Assembly (NCBI GenBank): GCA_017438975.1
Contig: JAFRUH010000030.1
Coordinates: forward strand, 1-61,512
Direction of reading: 5' to 3'
Source of the DNA: Bacteroidales bacterium
Lineage (GTDB): Bacteria; Bacteroidota; Bacteroidia; Bacteroidales; UBA932
DNA: 61,512 bases
In this document: in pieces, positions 16,675-26,123 of the stretch
How positions within the stretch are numbered: the first letter of the stretch is position 1
Layout of the letters: each line of letters starts with the position of its first letter
The notes under the pieces: generated by a model
The model's database searches: none
What the model was told of the DNA's origin: nothing
The model's input: the letters and a program-made list of their open reading frames with translations, nothing else
Program-made: the position numbers and the translations under genes

Positions 16675-18513
16675 ATGAAAAGAAGCCTTTCCCCAGTCTT
16701 TGCGGTCGTGATGCTGCTCTCATGCGCCTGCGGCCGGAAAATGCCCGTCGTCGTGGAGTATCCTCCCTGTGGATTCCGCAATACCGGTGAGATTGAAATT
16801 ACCCGTGTCGAGCGTTCCGACTCGGCGACCGTTGTCTCTTTGACTTCCTTCCGGGATCCTTCCAAGTGGTTCAGTTTCTCCAAGGAAACCTGCCTGCTTG
16901 CCGGTGAGAAGCGTTACGCGCTCAAGGGAGGCGAGAATATCGTTCCCGGGAAGAAGACCTATACCCGGGTGGTAGGTCCGGATGAGGGGAAACTGGAATT
17001 CAAGCTCATTTTCGAGCCGATTCCCGCCGGCCTCGGGGATGTCAGTCTCATAGAGGGGGAGACTGCCCAGCATTACCGCTTCTATCACATCGATCTGACG
17101 GGGAAGCCTGCAAAGCAGCTGAAAAGGCGCGATCTTTCCAGGGAGAGCGTCCCGGAGGTCTCGTTCGATTCCGGGATGAGTACCGTTGAACTTTCAGTCG
17201 GCTGTTCCTTCGCCGGTCTTCCCAAACCGAGCGTTTCCCTCTACCAGAACTCCGGTTTCCCTCCGGAGCAGAACGAGATCGCCTCTCAACTGGACGATGA
17301 CGGAAAGGCCGTATTCCAGTTCTGGCAGAACGGGACTATCGAGTGTTTCATCGCCTTCAACGGCGTCGGGATCGCGCCTTTCCTGGTGAAGCCGGGAGAG
17401 ACGGTCCGCATCGAGTATGACGGCGGACTCCGCGCGGTTACGCAGGAGGCGTTCGGCCTGGACGAACCCAAGGGCCTCCGCTACCGGATTACCGGTACCT
17501 ACGGGGCTTTCGCCGAGGCCCAGGAAAGGTACGAGGACTATGCTTTCAACGTCTGGGACGACTCTTTCGCCAAGGATGCCGCGACCGGTTCGGAGTATAT
17601 GCAGGTCGTCAGGGACACGTATGATGAGATGGAGAAAAAACTCTCCGGGGACGAAACCCTGACACCGATCGAGCGGACCGCCTATGACCTGCAGATCAAA
17701 GGGGATGTCCTCAGCGCCATTACGTCCTGCGACGTGATCCGCCGCAGCCGGTTCGTGGAGGCTGGCGGTAACCGCGATGATTATCAGCCGCTTACGTTTA
17801 GCGAAGAAGACTATGCATGGCTTTCCGGCATCGGTCTGGACAGCCCGGAGATGGGCCTGCTCGGAGAGGGCTACCTGGAGCTCTCCGATCCGGATTATCC
17901 CTTTGCCGGCTTTGTCAACCCGGAGGGCAAGGGGCTCCTCGGCGAGATCCGGAAGGCGATTCCGTACATGATGAAACTCCGGGGCGGGGAACCGCTGACG
18001 GAGGAAGATTTCGCCCATATCGATTCCCTGGAGACCCCGATGCTCCGGAAGGGGCTCCACGAGGCCCAGCGGGCTTTCGAAGCCGCCATGTCTTCCGTCC
18101 CCGACTGTGTCCGCGAGGTGCCCGACGTCCCGGCGGAACTGCTTCTCGACGCAATCCTCTCCCGGTACAAGGGCCAGCCGGTCCTGGTCGATTTCTGGGC
18201 GACCTGGTGCAGTCCCTGCCGGAGAGGGATCCGGGAGATGGAACCGCTCAAGGATACCCGCTTCAAGGGCCTTACAGAGGTCTATATTACCAGTGCGACC
18301 TCTCCGAAGGACAAGTGGCTCACGATGATTCCCGAGATCCGCGGGGAGCATTACTATCTCACGCAGGACCAGCTCGGCACGATCTTCGGGCAACTGAATT
18401 CCAATGCCTTCCCGACCTATCTGCTGGTCGCGAAGGACGGGACCCGGGTAGAAACGGTGATCGGATATCAAGGTGAGAAACTGCTGAAGAAAATCGAAGG
18501 ACTCTTAGACTGA
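16675..18513 (+). CDS. TlpA-like thioredoxin-fold lipoprotein
   Basis: This is 612 aa from ATG 16675; the signal peptide with lipobox (VVMLLSCACG) begins there. The first 480 residues are a beta-rich region and a helical middle part typical of long Bacteroidetes TlpA-like proteins. The C-terminal 130 residues are a thioredoxin domain with PVLVDFWATWCSPCRRGIREM (redox CSPC), NAFPTYLLVAKDG and the cis-Pro turn. Anchored in the envelope, it should reduce or isomerise disulfides of secreted proteins. The gene for a secreted amidotransferase-like protein follows after 1 nt, so the two are co-expressed. Confidence 0.85.
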   Translation: MKRSLSPVFAVVMLLSCACGRKMPVVVEYPPCGFRNTGEIEITRVERSDSATVVSLTSFRDPSKWFSFSKETCLLAGEKRYALKGGENIVPGKKTYTRVVGPDEGKLEFKLIFEPIPAGLGDVSLIEGETAQHYRFYHIDLTGKPAKQLKRRDLSRESVPEVSFDSGMSTVELSVGCSFAGLPKPSVSLYQNSGFPPEQNEIASQLDDDGKAVFQFWQNGTIECFIAFNGVGIAPFLVKPGETVRIEYDGGLRAVTQEAFGLDEPKGLRYRITGTYGAFAEAQERYEDYAFNVWDDSFAKDAATGSEYMQVVRDTYDEMEKKLSGDETLTPIERTAYDLQIKGDVLSAITSCDVIRRSRFVEAGGNRDDYQPLTFSEEDYAWLSGIGLDSPEMGLLGEGYLELSDPDYPFAGFVNPEGKGLLGEIRKAIPYMMKLRGGEPLTEEDFAHIDSLETPMLRKGLHEAQRAFEAAMSSVPDCVREVPDVPAELLLDAILSRYKGQPVLVDFWATWCSPCRRGIREMEPLKDTRFKGLTEVYITSATSPKDKWLTMIPEIRGEHYYLTQDQLGTIFGQLNSNAFPTYLLVAKDGTRVETVIGYQGEKLLKKIEGLLD

Positions 18514-18514
18514 T

Positions 18515-19816
18515 ATGCGAAAAATCTTTTTCCTGACGGCCCTCCTGGCCGTACTGCCGGCTTCCCTCGGAGCCCAGAATCCGGCCCGGGGCTACTACAA
18601 GGATGTCTTTATGGACAGCGGAATCATGCTGACTTCCCGGACGACCCTCCCGGTGACGAACCTGCTCGGACTGTCGATGGAAGCTTTCGTATCGACTAAG
18701 CACAGCTATACTGATCCGTACCGGTTCACCCAGGCGGATACCCTGATCCAGGCCGCCCTGTTTTCGGGCTGTCCCGCCGACGAAAACGGGATCCTGCTCT
18801 ATCCGGACGGGGCTCCCCGCTTCCGGATGGTCTATATGAACGGGGGCAGGGCCGGGAAGCATGGCTCCTCGCTCGGAGAAACCGGGCGGCAGCATTACCG
18901 GGATTTCGTCGCTGCGGGCGGCAGTTATCTCGGCTCCTGCGCCGGGGCTTTCGTCGGCAGCCGGGGCGTTCTGTATGCGGACGGACAGGTCAAGCATACG
19001 GCAAGCTATCTGCATGTCTGGCCGGGACTGACCTCCAGCACCGGTCTGGACAAGTCGTATACGGCCGTCGACATCGTCAATGGATCTCCGCTGGAGGCCC
19101 GTTTCACTTTTGAGGGAAAGACCCATATCGACAGTGTCCGCCACAACGGCGGCTGCTATGCGGTAATGGACTCCGCTCCGAAGGGGACCGAGGTGCTGGC
19201 CCGCTATTCCACCAAAGGCCGGGAATTGAAGAGAGATATTGACGGAAAGCCGGTTATATGGGCGTATAAGGCCTCTGACAAGACGGGAAGGGTCATTCTC
19301 TGCGGCTCCCATCCCGAGGGAGCGGAGGAAGATGACAACCTCGCCTTGATGGCCGCCATGGTCCGATATGCCCTTGACGGGAACGCCGGTCCGGTCTTGA
19401 AAGCCGCCCTGACTCCCGGCGAGGTCCGGGAGATGACGGCGAAAACCTCCGAAAACGACCCCGCCCATACCCGGATCGGCGACCGCCAGTTCCACCACTT
19501 TACCGTCCAGGTCCCGAAGGGGACCCGCAGGATGGTCGTCGAACTGAGGGGGATCTTAGGGAGCACCGATTTCGACCTTTCGCTCTTTGCGCGGAGGGGC
19601 GGTTTCGCCTTCGGGGACAATTCTCCGTTCTGCGCGGTCGGCGAAACGACGGACAAGACTCTGGTGGTCAAGGACCCGATTCCCGGAAAATATTACATTT
19701 CCGTTTTCTGCGAGACGACGGTCGAGGCCCGCGAAGGGAAATACGGCGTCGAATACACCGGCCGTACCGATGTACTCAACGGCGTTCCCTACACGCTGAA
19801 AGTCAAGTTTGAATAG
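18515..19816 (+). CDS. Secreted class I glutamine-amidotransferase-like protein with C-terminal PPC-like domain
   Basis: This is 433 aa with signal peptide (to LGAQ, residue 21). The main domain has the GATase I fold of the BPL_N type: RMVYMNGGRAGKHG, then GGSYLGSCAGAFVGSR with a nucleophile-elbow Cys at 142, and a late CGSHPEGAEEDDN segment that may supply His/Glu. From about 320 to 433 a beta-sandwich (HHFTVQVPKGTRRMVVELRG, STDFDLSLF, PGKYYISVFCE) resembles bacterial pre-peptidase C-terminal domains. An exported amidotransferase fold with a surface domain suggests a hydrolase acting outside the cytosol; the substrate is unknown. It converges on the MBL-fold gene with 9 nt between stops. Confidence 0.72.
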   Translation: MRKIFFLTALLAVLPASLGAQNPARGYYKDVFMDSGIMLTSRTTLPVTNLLGLSMEAFVSTKHSYTDPYRFTQADTLIQAALFSGCPADENGILLYPDGAPRFRMVYMNGGRAGKHGSSLGETGRQHYRDFVAAGGSYLGSCAGAFVGSRGVLYADGQVKHTASYLHVWPGLTSSTGLDKSYTAVDIVNGSPLEARFTFEGKTHIDSVRHNGGCYAVMDSAPKGTEVLARYSTKGRELKRDIDGKPVIWAYKASDKTGRVILCGSHPEGAEEDDNLALMAAMVRYALDGNAGPVLKAALTPGEVREMTAKTSENDPAHTRIGDRQFHHFTVQVPKGTRRMVVELRGILGSTDFDLSLFARRGGFAFGDNSPFCAVGETTDKTLVVKDPIPGKYYISVFCETTVEAREGKYGVEYTGRTDVLNGVPYTLKVKFE

Positions 19817-19825
19817 ACCTGCCCT

Positions 19826-21049
19826 CTACTGGCAGCTATATGTATCGGACACCGATTGGATCTCGTAAGAGAAGTCGGTGTCTTTCAGTACGTAGACCCG
19901 GAAGCTTCCGCCGCCCGGGGCGACCCGGATGACGACATGGCCGGAGAGAGAAGCCGCCTTTTCGGCGAGGGAAGGCATCACCTCGAGGGTATACGGGTGG
20001 ATATTGGTGAAATATAAGGATTTGTCTCCCGTATAGGCTTTGTCGGAGTAGATGTTGGTCTCCAGGACCGGCACATCGGGCTGATGTGAATAGAAACTCT
20101 GGGAGACGATGACCCTGGGCTGCAGTACGGCGAGGGTCAGCGTGTCCATCGTATTCCAACTGAGGTGGTGGTTGGATTTCATCGCTTCGATTTTCCGTCC
20201 GACGGACCGGGCAATCGGAACTTCGATCTTCCGGTCGGCGCAGTCTCCGCCGGCATACCAGTCGAAATCGCCGTAGCTCAGCAGCAGGACGCAGGAGGAG
20301 GCGTTTTCCCGCCGGATCTTGCCATCAAAAGCATCGACGGCCTTCTCTCCGTCCCAGAACCAGCCGTTTGCGGCCAGGTTTTGGATCCGGAAGGAAGGAT
20401 ATCGTTCCGGATGGTGGGACAGGACGAACTGGGAAGAGGACCCGGTCTCGAACCGTTCCGCTTTGAATTCTCCTTCCGAAACGCCGTAGTCCATGAATTT
20501 TTTCCAGTTGGCAAGACCTTCTTTTCCCCCTACCTCGTTCCGGACAGAGTCGTAGTCCGGCCAGATCCGGTCGACGACCTTCCGGTAGGGGATGTCCTCG
20601 CAGAGGGCCGAGAGCCCGGTCATGACGTAATTCCCTTCAGGATGGGTGGCATATTCCGGCTCGATCCGTCCCATATGGTCCATATGGAAATGGGTCAGAA
20701 GGACATAGTCGATCGCTCCCCGGGCCTGCCTTGGCAGAAAATGCCTGATATAGCGGGCGAAGGTCGCGCTCGGCCGGGTCAGGGAATCGGGCTTCTGGGG
20801 GACAAGGGGATGTACATTGGTGTTTGTGGAGAATTCTCCGGCGTCGATGAGCATCGTCGTCCCGTCAGGCAGGATGTAGAAGAAGCATTCGCCCCTTCCG
20901 GTATTGATGGAATGGATGTCGAGATACCCCTCTTTCCAGGCGGGGAGCTGATTCTGGCTGCCGCCGGCCCCGAAGATCTGATTCCGGTTGCAGCCTGCCC
21001 CGAAGAGCAGGACCGGCAACAAGGAAATGAACAACAGATGTTTTTTCAT
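19826..21049 (-). CDS. Metallo-beta-lactamase-fold lipoprotein
   Basis: This is 407 aa with lipobox (PVLLFGAGC, Cys20). The MBL core holds the metal motif THFHMDHMG (HxHxDH), preceded by TTMLIDAGEF. Later, CADRKIE and MKSNHHLSWN supply further metal-site candidates, as in ComEC/Rec2-like MBL proteins. It is probably an envelope-exposed hydrolase of a phosphoester or lactone. Its gene lies 79 nt behind SusD on the same strand with a hairpin in between, so it may be the distal, attenuated gene of the SusC/SusD operon. Confidence 0.8.
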   Translation of the reverse strand: MKKHLLFISLLPVLLFGAGCNRNQIFGAGGSQNQLPAWKEGYLDIHSINTGRGECFFYILPDGTTMLIDAGEFSTNTNVHPLVPQKPDSLTRPSATFARYIRHFLPRQARGAIDYVLLTHFHMDHMGRIEPEYATHPEGNYVMTGLSALCEDIPYRKVVDRIWPDYDSVRNEVGGKEGLANWKKFMDYGVSEGEFKAERFETGSSSQFVLSHHPERYPSFRIQNLAANGWFWDGEKAVDAFDGKIRRENASSCVLLLSYGDFDWYAGGDCADRKIEVPIARSVGRKIEAMKSNHHLSWNTMDTLTLAVLQPRVIVSQSFYSHQPDVPVLETNIYSDKAYTGDKSLYFTNIHPYTLEVMPSLAEKAASLSGHVVIRVAPGGGSFRVYVLKDTDFSYEIQSVSDTYSCQ

Positions 21050-21085
21050 ACTGATTTAAGTTTCTCAAGCGGTAAAGAAACAGAC

Positions 21086-21104
21086 CGGGGCGTGATTCGC
21101 CCCG
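21086..21104 (-). terminator. GC-rich hairpin between SusD and the MBL gene
   Basis: A perfect 7-bp stem of C and G (CGGGGCG/CGCCCCG) with loop TGATT lies 25 nt after the SusD stop. On the minus strand it is followed by a T-rich but interrupted tract (TCTGTTTCTTT). It could end or attenuate the operon. Confidence 0.5.
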
Positions 21105-21128
21105 ATCCGTTGCGATAATAAGGAACTG

Positions 21129-22958
21129 TTACCAGTTCGGGTTCTGGGTGAGGTTCGGGTTGACCAGCCGGTCTCCCGCGGGGATAGGCCACAGATAATC
21201 CCTGTCAGGATTGAAGATGCGCTGCGAGCCTACAACAATGTAGCCTTTTTCAACCTGCGGCTTGAGGTCGGCGAAACCGTTCTCGTCAATTTCCGGAATG
21301 CCGCCGATCGGATAATTGCCGTCATCCCAGTTCTTGCACATCTGTCTGTAGGTCTCGGAGACCGAGGACAGATTACCCTTCCAGCTGGTGGAACCGCTCC
21401 ATGCCCTGTTCAGATAATACATTGGGGTATTGAATACCTTGTTGGCAATCTTCCAGCGCATTACGTCCTGATAGCGATGGCCTTCGGCAGCAAGTTCTAT
21501 GTAGCGTTCGGTACGAAGGATGGTGCGCAGTTGGGCCTGTGTGCCCATCTCAACCTTGGGATAAGGGATGTCACTTCCGGCATAACCTCTCTCGCGGACC
21601 GCATTGATGGTGGCGTCAAGCACGTCCTGGGTGCATTTACCCTGCTCGATCATCGCTTCGGCATACATCAGCAGCACGTCGGCATAGCGGAGGTCAGGAT
21701 AGGTGACAGGGCAACCGAGGAGGTTGTTTTCCAGGAATGACTCATCCAGGTACTTCTTCCATCGCAACCCGTTGTAGGTAGCGTGTTCAGCCCTTGCCTT
21801 GGAATCCTTGTTCGATACCTTCTTGCCCGTGGAGGCCTGATATACTTCATACCGGGCCGGTGCCGGATTGACTTCATAATCCAGAAGTACATATTCTTTA
21901 GGATCGTAAGTCCCTTCAAGCACCTTCTTGTTATATGCCGTGGCAAAAGGAGCGATGGTCTGTGCCATGCGCGGGTCGCGGTTCTCGAAATAATCCTTCG
22001 GGTTGTAGAGCGGCGACTCGTCGATAGGCTTGCCGTCTATGCAGGTATAGGCGCAAAGGAGTTCATATGAAGGAGTGTAGCTGCCCCATCCTCCCTGGCA
22101 CCGGCCTATCATATGTTTCACGACGTTGGAGTCGTAGTTGGAAGATCCGAAGAAATAGAACACTCCGAGGGGCACGTCTCCGTGAATGCCCCAGATGAGC
22201 TCGCTGGACCATGCCTGGGTGAACTGTCCTCCATAGGTGGGATACAGTTTATAAACATTCAGGTCCATCAAAGCTTTCGCCGCGCTTTCGACAACAGGAT
22301 AGTCGTTGTTCCACAGCGCCATACGAGCCTTGTAGCCAAGAGCTACGCCCTTTGTGAACCGTTTTACATCGCCACTGCTGAGCGGAAGCAGCGACGCTGC
22401 ATTGTCCAGGCATTCATAGCAATACTTCAGCACTTCGGCCTTGGGCGAACGGGTTGCAGTCTTCATTTCTTCGACCGACATGCCGGACTTGTCCAGCACG
22501 ACATCTCCCCAAAGGAAGCTGAGCCAACCGTAGGCGATGCCGAGATAGCAGTAGGCTTCACCCCTCCAGGTATCGATGTCTGCTGAAGTCACGTTCGGCA
22601 AAGAAGAGATATCCGTGGTGTTGTTCAGGATTTTGTTGGCCCTGGAGATGCCTTTATAAAGATTCTGCCATATGGTAGCGACCATGGAAGATTCCGAGGT
22701 CATGGCCCCGCTCCATACCTGAACGAGGTTCGCCCTGTTGTTCAGGTCGTCACCCCATCGCATTCCCTCACTGGTCATCGACTGCGGCAGCATCATGGAA
22801 GGAGCATATAGACTGTTGACAGCCAGCTGGATCTCTTCCTTGGAAGAGTACCATTGCTCGGAAGAAGGAGAGGAGAGTGGCACAAGATCCACATCGACAC
22901 ATGCGGTCATCGACACGAGGGCCGCAGCTATGATTATGAATATCTTTTTCATTTTCAT
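21129..22958 (-). CDS. SusD/RagB-family nutrient-binding outer-membrane lipoprotein
   Basis: This is 609 aa with lipobox (LVSMTAC, Cys20). The SusD signature runs through the protein: an early VDLVPLSSPSSEQWYSS, TPR-like helices (AYCYLGIAYGWLSFLWG), a DLRYADVLLMYAEAM segment, LRTERYIELAAEGHRYQDVMRW, and the classical end RDYLWPIPAGDRL..NPNLTQNPNW. It binds the glycan at the cell surface and hands it to the SusC channel encoded 6 nt upstream. Base composition is visibly lower in GC than in the flanking hydrolase genes. Either of two Met (1 or 3) could be the start. Confidence 0.95.
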   Translation of the reverse strand: MKMKKIFIIIAAALVSMTACVDVDLVPLSSPSSEQWYSSKEEIQLAVNSLYAPSMMLPQSMTSEGMRWGDDLNNRANLVQVWSGAMTSESSMVATIWQNLYKGISRANKILNNTTDISSLPNVTSADIDTWRGEAYCYLGIAYGWLSFLWGDVVLDKSGMSVEEMKTATRSPKAEVLKYCYECLDNAASLLPLSSGDVKRFTKGVALGYKARMALWNNDYPVVESAAKALMDLNVYKLYPTYGGQFTQAWSSELIWGIHGDVPLGVFYFFGSSNYDSNVVKHMIGRCQGGWGSYTPSYELLCAYTCIDGKPIDESPLYNPKDYFENRDPRMAQTIAPFATAYNKKVLEGTYDPKEYVLLDYEVNPAPARYEVYQASTGKKVSNKDSKARAEHATYNGLRWKKYLDESFLENNLLGCPVTYPDLRYADVLLMYAEAMIEQGKCTQDVLDATINAVRERGYAGSDIPYPKVEMGTQAQLRTILRTERYIELAAEGHRYQDVMRWKIANKVFNTPMYYLNRAWSGSTSWKGNLSSVSETYRQMCKNWDDGNYPIGGIPEIDENGFADLKPQVEKGYIVVGSQRIFNPDRDYLWPIPAGDRLVNPNLTQNPNW

Positions 22959-22964
22959 TGCGAA

Positions 22965-25900
22965 TTAGAATTTAACATTTGCGCCGAGGACAAGCGAGGT
23001 GCGGAGCCACTGGCTGAAGCCGGAGATTTCCGGATCGTGTCCCTTCGGGAAATGACTGATCGCCGGAAGGTCCTGTGCGCTCACGTAGAAACGCAAGTTA
23101 TTGATTCTTATCTTGGAGGTGAGAAGTTTCGGAACGGTGTATCCGATAGTTACGTTCTTCACGCGTAGATAGGCTCCGTTGAAGAGCCAGTAGTCGGATC
23201 CGGCCTGGGTGTTGGCCCTGTTTGAATAAGTCAGAAGAGGATACTTGGCCTTGAGGTTCTGTTCGGGAGTGTTCGCACGGCTCCAGTAGTTGCCGACGAC
23301 AAGTTCCGGGACATTGCCCCATGACCCTTGCGGAGTCTCGATCCATTCTGAGCTGAACAGCACGTTGCGGTGTCCTATTCCCTGCAGCTGGACTCCGAAA
23401 TCAAACCCCTTGTAGGCCCCGGTGAAATTGAGCCCGTACAGGAGTTCGGGCAGACTGTTGCCGAACTTGACCTTGTCGTCCGCGTTGATTACGCCATCCC
23501 CGTTGACATCCACGAATTTTATGCAGCCAGGCTGGTCTGCGCCGGAGATGGTGGGAATGGGGTTGCCATTGGCGTCCTTCATGTCTGCTTCGGTCTGGAT
23601 AAGACCGTCGGTCTTGTACATATACCACTCATTGTAGTATGACCCCTTTTCCAGAAGGTAATTGCCACTGACGGTTTTCCGGTCTCCGAGGTAACCCATG
23701 ATGGAACGGTAGTCCGAAAGGTTCCCTGAGATACTGTAGACGAAGTCGCCCACCTTGTCCTGCCATTTGGCCTCGACTTCCCATCCGTAGGTATGCATGT
23801 CGCCGGCGTTCTGTTCAGGAGCGCTGTAACCGGAATAGGACGGGAAACCGAGGACAAGCAGCATGTCTTCCGTCTTCTTGTAGTAGACGTCCGCTGAAAG
23901 CGTCAGTCTGTTGCCAAAGAAGCCCGAGTCGAAACCGAGGTCGTAGGTAGTCGTGGTTTCCCATGTTATATCATTATAGGCATAGGTGTACTGAGCGGCA
24001 TTGAAGAAGGGGGTCGTGCTCTGTGCCTTGGAATCATACAGATAGGTAGTACCTATGTTCATGACGCCGAGATACGGGAACTCGCCGCCGATCTGTTCGT
24101 TGCCGAGCTGGCCTATCGAGGCTCTGAACTTGAGGTAATTCAAGCCCTTGGCATTAAACCAGGGTTCGTCACTGATTACCCATGCGGCTGAAACAGAGGG
24201 AAATACACCCGTGCGGTAGCCCTTGGCGAAACGCGAGGAGGAGTCCGAACGAATGTTGGCCTGGATCATGTATCTGTCCTTGAACGAATACATGACCCTG
24301 CCGAAGACGGAAGAATAAGCATTGTGACTTGCATCGCCGGAATTGTACTGAAAATCCTCCGGCCCAAGGTCCAGGTAAGGGAAGTTGGAAAGAATGTAAT
24401 TCTCCCGGGAAGCGCCTAAATTCTCGGATTTATGGAGAAAACCCTCGTAACCGACCATCGCATTCAGGGAATGCTTTCCCCATTTGTTGGAGTAGTTGGC
24501 ATATAACTGGGAAGTAAAAGTGGAAGAATTGTTCCTCGCTTCGGTGAGTACGGAATTCATATGGGACTGTTGGTAAACCACGCCTCCGTCTTCATAATAG
24601 GTGGGCACTGTCTTCTTGAACTGCTTCCTGTAAGTAAAGGTGTAGCCCGGGGCGACGGCGGCAGTGAGGGTCAGACCCTTGACGGGAGTGATATCCAACT
24701 GGGCTTTGCCGTTGAATTTGTAGTAGTTGTAATGATTGTTTCCACCGTCTACCATCGCTGCATAATAGTTGCAGCCATCCTTTACGTCGGTCCAGTTGCC
24801 GTTCTCCCATCTCACCGGGTAAATGCCCGGCACCCTGTATGCCTGGGTGAAACTGCCTGTGATGGGAGCCGTTCTGTCGGACATGGAAAAGTCCACGTTT
24901 ACAGTGGCGCGGATCCAGTCATTGATGATATAGGTGTTGTTCAGGCGACCTGAATAACGCTGATATCTGGCCGTATTGGCGGTTTCCCAACCCTTGTTGT
25001 CCTGATAGTTCATGGAGAATTTCGTACGGAGTTTTTCGGTTCCGCCGGATACGCTGAAGGTATGGTGCTGATGGGAGGTGTGGTCCTTTATCATGAGAGC
25101 CACCCAGTCCTCATTTGCAAAATGGTAGGGATCTTTGGCGTTATTCTCCATGTACGTATTGATGTATTCTTCCGAATACTGGTTGTATTGGGAGGCGGCG
25201 CCGTCGTTCCATTTGTACTCGTTGACCGTATTCAGATAATCTATCACCGTTCCGGTTCCGGGTCTCGCGGTAGGATAGTCGAACGCATACTCATATCCGT
25301 ATTCCACGGAAAAATTACCCGGCTTGGCCATCTTTGTGGTGATAAGGATGACGCCGGCCGCGGCGCGGCTGCCATAAATTGCCGCGGAGGCCGCGTCCTT
25401 GAGAACGGTTATGTTCTGCACATCGGAAGAAACCACGTCGTTAAGGGAACCGGGAATACCGTCGATGATCACCAACGGGTCGTTGTTGGAAGTATTGGTA
25501 TATCCCCTGATACGGATGGTAGCCTGGGCATTGGGCCCACCGTTGGCGCGGGTTACCTGTACACCGGCTATCTGGCCTTGGAGAGCATTGGAGATCATAG
25601 TCTCCGAGCTTTTGGAAATGTCATCGCCGCTGACGACTGAAATGGGACCGGTGAGGTCGCCCTTCCGGGCAGTACCGTATCCTACGACAACCAGTTCGTC
25701 GAGAAGGGTGGATTCATCCGATAGGACAATTTTCAGATTCGTTCCTTGGGCTGGAATGATCTGGGTGGTGTACCCGATACAGCTTATCTGCAGTTGAGAA
25801 CCCGCAGGAACTTCCAGAGAGAAATGACCGTCCACATCGGTGACTGTGCCGAAGGAAGTGCCCTCCCGCAACACTCCGGCTCCAATCACCGGCTGTGAAT

Positions 25901-26015
25901 CTTTATCCACAACCGTTCCCGACACAACGATCTTGGTGGTATTTTGTGCCACCACAGACAGAGACAAGCCTATGAACAAGGCTGCCGCATTCAGAATTTT
26001 TCCGACTAAACTCAT
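22965..26015 (-). CDS. SusC/RagA-family TonB-linked outer-membrane protein
   Basis: This is 1016 aa from ATG 26013-26015, where the signal peptide begins (SLVGKILNAAALFIGLSLSVVAQ); a longer in-frame start is rejected because it reads through the promoter region. Domain order: CarboxypepD_reg-like (SGTVVDKDSQPVIGAGVL), TonB box region (LLDELVVVGYGTA), plug (GDDISKSSETMISNALQGQ, VIIDGIPGSLND), then a 22-strand barrel ending SLVLGANVKF. It forms the active transport channel with SusD. It is transcribed away from the LacI gene behind the FAD-oxidoreductase gene, with its own promoter. Confidence 0.96.
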   Translation of the reverse strand: MSLVGKILNAAALFIGLSLSVVAQNTTKIVVSGTVVDKDSQPVIGAGVLREGTSFGTVTDVDGHFSLEVPAGSQLQISCIGYTTQIIPAQGTNLKIVLSDESTLLDELVVVGYGTARKGDLTGPISVVSGDDISKSSETMISNALQGQIAGVQVTRANGGPNAQATIRIRGYTNTSNNDPLVIIDGIPGSLNDVVSSDVQNITVLKDAASAAIYGSRAAAGVILITTKMAKPGNFSVEYGYEYAFDYPTARPGTGTVIDYLNTVNEYKWNDGAASQYNQYSEEYINTYMENNAKDPYHFANEDWVALMIKDHTSHQHHTFSVSGGTEKLRTKFSMNYQDNKGWETANTARYQRYSGRLNNTYIINDWIRATVNVDFSMSDRTAPITGSFTQAYRVPGIYPVRWENGNWTDVKDGCNYYAAMVDGGNNHYNYYKFNGKAQLDITPVKGLTLTAAVAPGYTFTYRKQFKKTVPTYYEDGGVVYQQSHMNSVLTEARNNSSTFTSQLYANYSNKWGKHSLNAMVGYEGFLHKSENLGASRENYILSNFPYLDLGPEDFQYNSGDASHNAYSSVFGRVMYSFKDRYMIQANIRSDSSSRFAKGYRTGVFPSVSAAWVISDEPWFNAKGLNYLKFRASIGQLGNEQIGGEFPYLGVMNIGTTYLYDSKAQSTTPFFNAAQYTYAYNDITWETTTTYDLGFDSGFFGNRLTLSADVYYKKTEDMLLVLGFPSYSGYSAPEQNAGDMHTYGWEVEAKWQDKVGDFVYSISGNLSDYRSIMGYLGDRKTVSGNYLLEKGSYYNEWYMYKTDGLIQTEADMKDANGNPIPTISGADQPGCIKFVDVNGDGVINADDKVKFGNSLPELLYGLNFTGAYKGFDFGVQLQGIGHRNVLFSSEWIETPQGSWGNVPELVVGNYWSRANTPEQNLKAKYPLLTYSNRANTQAGSDYWLFNGAYLRVKNVTIGYTVPKLLTSKIRINNLRFYVSAQDLPAISHFPKGHDPEISGFSQWLRTSLVLGANVKF

Positions 26016-26067
26016 TGTGTTAAAAATTAAGTGAATTCTATTTTGAAGTTCAATACACTTCAAAAGT

Positions 26068-26098
26068 CAAAAATATATAATTGTTTACAGTATTCCAA
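26068..26098 (-). promoter_or_regulatory. susC promoter
   Basis: On the minus strand: TTG (26096-26098), 20 nt, TATTTTTG (26068-26075), leader of about 50 nt. It lies in the gap between the FAD-oxidoreductase stop (26124) and the SusC start. Confidence 0.7.
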
Positions 26099-26123
26099 GG
26101 GTAACTGCCTGAGAAACTTGAAA

